Notes under the pieces: model-generated
Database searches by the model: none
The model's input: only the letters and a program-made list of their open reading frames with translations
What the model was told of the DNA's origin: nothing
NCBI GenBank assembly: GCA_036250195.1
Contig: JAVHZZ010000010.1
Span: forward strand, 77,557,423 to 77,621,422
Source of the DNA: Mixophyes australis
Lineage: Eukaryota > Chordata > Amphibia > Anura > Limnodynastidae
Length of the DNA stretch: 64,000 nucleotides
Reading direction: 5' to 3'
Made by a program: the position numbers and the translations under genes
Shown here: piece by piece, positions 61,901 through 64,000 of the stretch
Layout: the number at the start of each line of letters is the position of its first letter
Numbering within the stretch: the first letter of the stretch is position 1

Positions 61901-64000
61901 CGAAAGCCAGAGTGGCCCAGATGACCAGAAGAAGGCACTCGAAAGCCAGAGTGGCCCAGATGACCAGAAGAAGGCACTCGAAAGCCAGAGTGGCCCAGAT
62001 GACCAGAAGAAGGCACTCGAAAGCCAGAGTGGCCCAGATGACCAGAAGAAGGCACTCGAAGGCCAGAGTGGCCCAGATGACCAGAATAAGGCACTCGAAA
62101 GCCAGAGTGGCCCAGATGACCAGAAGAAGGCACTCGAAAGCCAGAGTGGCCCAGATGACCAGAAGAAGGCACACGAAAGCCAGAGTGCCCAGAGTGGCAC
62201 TCGAAAGCCAGAGTGGCCCAGATGACCAGAAGAAGGCACTCGAAAGCCAGAGTGGCCCAGATGACCAGAAGAAGGCACTCGAAAGCCAGAGTGGCCCAGA
62301 TGACCAGAAGAAGGCACTCGAAAGCCAGAGTGGCCCAGATGACCAGAAGAAGGCACTCGAAAGCCAGAGTGGCCCAGATGACCAGAAGAAGGCACTCGAA
62401 AGCCAGAGTGCCCAGAGTGGCACTCGAAAGCCAGAGTGGCCCAGATGACCAGAAGAAGGCACTCGAAAGCCAGAGTGGCCCAGATGACCAGAAGAAGGCA
62501 CTCGAAAGCCAGAGTGTCCAGAGTGGCACTCAAAAGCCAGAGTGGCCCAGATGACCAGAAGAAGGCACTCGAAAGCCAGAGTGGCCCAGATGACCAGAAG
62601 AAGGCACTCGAAAGCCAGAGTGGCCCAGATGACCAGAAGAAGGCACTCGAAAGCCAGAGTGGCCCAGGTGACCAGAAGAAGGCACACAAAAGCCAGAGTG
62701 GCCCAGATGACCAGAAGAAGGCACTCGAAAGCCAGAGTGGCCCAGATGACCAGAAGAAGGCACTCGAAAGCCAGAGTGGCCCAGATGACCAGAAGAAGGC
62801 ACTCGAAAGCCAGAATGTCCAGAGTTGCACTCGAAAGCCAGAGTGGCCCAGATGACCAGAAGAAGGCACTCGAAAGCCAGAGTGGCCCAGATGACCAGAA
62901 GAAGGCACTTGAAATTCAGAGTGCCCAGAGTGGCACTCGAAAGCCAGAGTGGCCCAGATGACCAGAAGAAGGCACTCGAAAGCCAGAGTGGCCCAGATGA
63001 CCAGAAGAAGGCACTCGAAAGCCAGAGTGGCCCAGATGACCAGAAGAAGGCACTTGAAAGGCCCAGATGACCAGAAGAAGGCACTCGAAAGCCAGAGTGG
63101 CCCAGATGACCAGAAGAAGGCACTCGAAAGCCAGAGTGGCCCAGATGACCAGAAGAAGGCACTAGAAAGCCATAGTGCCCAGTGTGGCACTCGAAGGCCA
63201 GAGTGGCCCAGATGACCAGAAGAAGGCACTCGAAAGCCAGAGTGGCCCAGATGACCAGAAGAAGGCACTCGAAGGCCAGAGTGGCCCAGATGACCAGAAG
63301 AAGGCACTCGAAAGCCAGAGTGGCCCAGATGACCAGAAGAAGGCACTCGAAAGCCAGAGTGGCCCAGATGACCAGAAGAAGGCACTCGAAAGCCAGAGTG
63401 CCCTGAGTGGTACTCGAAAGCCAGAGTGGCCCAGATGACCAGAAGAAGGCACTCGAAAGCCAAAGTTGCCCAGATGACCAGAAGAAGGCACTCGAAAGCC
63501 AGAGTGGCCCAGATGACCAGAAGAAGGCATTTGAAAGCCAGAGTGGCCCAGATGACCAGAAGAAGGCACTCGAAAGCCAGAGTGGCCCAGGTGACCAGAA
63601 GAAGGCACACAAAAGGCAGAGTGGCCCAGATGACCAGAAGAAGGCACACGAAAGCCAGAGTGCCCAGAGTGGCACTCGAAAGCCAGAGTGGCCCAGATGA
63701 CCAGAAGAAGGCACTCGAAAGCCAGAGTGGCCCAGATGACCAGAAGAAGGCACTCGAAAGCCAGAGTGGCCCAGATGACCAGAAGAAGGCACTCGAAAGC
63801 CAGAGTGGCCCAGATGACCAGAAGAAGGCACTCGAAAGCCAGAGTGGCCCAGATGACCAGAAGAAGGCACTCGAAAGCCAGAGTGCCCAGAGTGGCACTC
63901 GAAAGCCAGAGTGGCCCAGATGACCAGAAGAAGGCACTCGAAAGCCAGAGTGGCCCAGATGACCAGAAGAAGGCACTCGAAAGCCAGAGTGTCCAGAGTG
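49930..64000. repeat. Right-flank higher-order zone of satellite B
   Basis: A two-part marker defines this zone. A shortened unit CTTGAAAGGCCCAGATG is followed exactly 109 bp later by ACTAGAAAGCCATAG with GTGCCCAGTGTGGC. CTAGAAAG starts at 50051, 54284, 56456, 57999, 59474, 60554 and 63162. A second marker, CTTGAAATTCAGAGTGCCC, occurs about eleven times from 50468. Large blocks repeat: about 57.27-58.3 kb reappears at 58.75-59.85 (offset 1475) and at 62.44-63.5 (offset 5163), and 52.49-53.04 kb reappears at 61.37-61.92 (offset 8883). Unit-level divergence is higher than in the core, and CpG-loss units are common. Confidence 0.88.

Larger units (their letters stand above)
24771..64000. repeat. 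Satellite B, 39-bp tandem repeat array
   Basis: Around 1000 head-to-tail units. The consensus in three consecutive pieces is GATGACCAGAAGAAGGC, then ACTCGAAAGCC, then AGAGTGGCCCA. Composition of one unit is 14 A, 12 G, 10 C and 3 T, so the plus strand is 67 percent purine and 56 percent G+C, with one CpG (in TCGA) per unit. Inside the unit CCAGA occurs three times (CCAGAGTGGC, CCAGATGA, CCAGAAGAAGG), suggesting descent from a shorter motif. A 28-bp short unit, in which ACTCGAAAGCCAGAGTG is followed by CCCAGAGTGGC, recurs in the flanks. Because 39 is divisible by three, five of six frames lack stops; the 28-bp units change frame, which is not what a coding repeat would tolerate. The array continues past the right edge. 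No centromere-protein box was found. Confidence 0.98.

Noticed and set aside
24771..64000. CRISPR array
   Set aside because: Regular periodicity but no spacers: the unit follows itself directly, and the context is eukaryotic.
24771..64000. CENP-B box in the 39-bp unit
   Set aside because: Only TTCG (minus strand, CTTTCGAGTG) fits; the required A and CGGG positions are absent.

Overview
This window is eukaryotic satellite DNA, and I find no gene in it that I can support. Two unrelated tandem-repeat families fill about 59 of the 64 kb. The rest is two copies of one AT-rich segment of about 2.5 kb. Long C-rich minisatellite, (TA)n, (ATT)n, (GGAA)n and poly-T tracts, a MITE-like foldback element and a 200-N assembly gap all point to a nuclear genome, probably a vertebrate one (pericentromeric, subtelomeric or interstitial heterochromatin). 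An amphibian is only a guess, from a lysine-rich exon-like fragment and the general look of the spacer.

Layout. 1-7480, 9958-14842 and 17332-24770 are satellite A, a period of about 21 bp (C-rich half plus TGTAACACAT) with many sub-families and nested higher-order duplications. 7481-9957 and 14843-17331 are two direct, nearly identical copies of spacer segment S. Each carries a 598-bp imperfect palindrome, several microsatellites and a decayed exon-like stretch. Array A plus S therefore repeats with a period of about 7.36 kb. At 24771 satellite A stops abruptly and satellite B begins. B has a 39-bp period, about 1000 units, and runs to the end of the window with a 200-N gap at 35001-35200.

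Satellite B is zoned. The left edge (24.77-24.95 kb) is diverged. There follow runs of near-identical units and then flanking zones in which a 28-bp short unit recurs and builds higher-order repeats (27.1-28.7, 28.8-34.9, 42.65-50.1 and 50-64 kb). The core, about 35.2-42.6 kb, is almost perfectly homogeneous. Units that have lost the single CpG, and unit-length variants, concentrate in the flanks. This is the pattern expected when unequal exchange and amplification keep the core uniform while the edges decay.

A caution for any reader: 39 bp is a multiple of three and the unit has no stop in five of six frames, while the 21-bp unit has no stop in any minus-strand frame. Automatic translation therefore gives very long 'proteins' (over 7000 residues on the minus strand). 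These are arithmetic by-products and are not annotated as CDS. I see no tRNA, rRNA, CRISPR, operon or prokaryotic signal anywhere.
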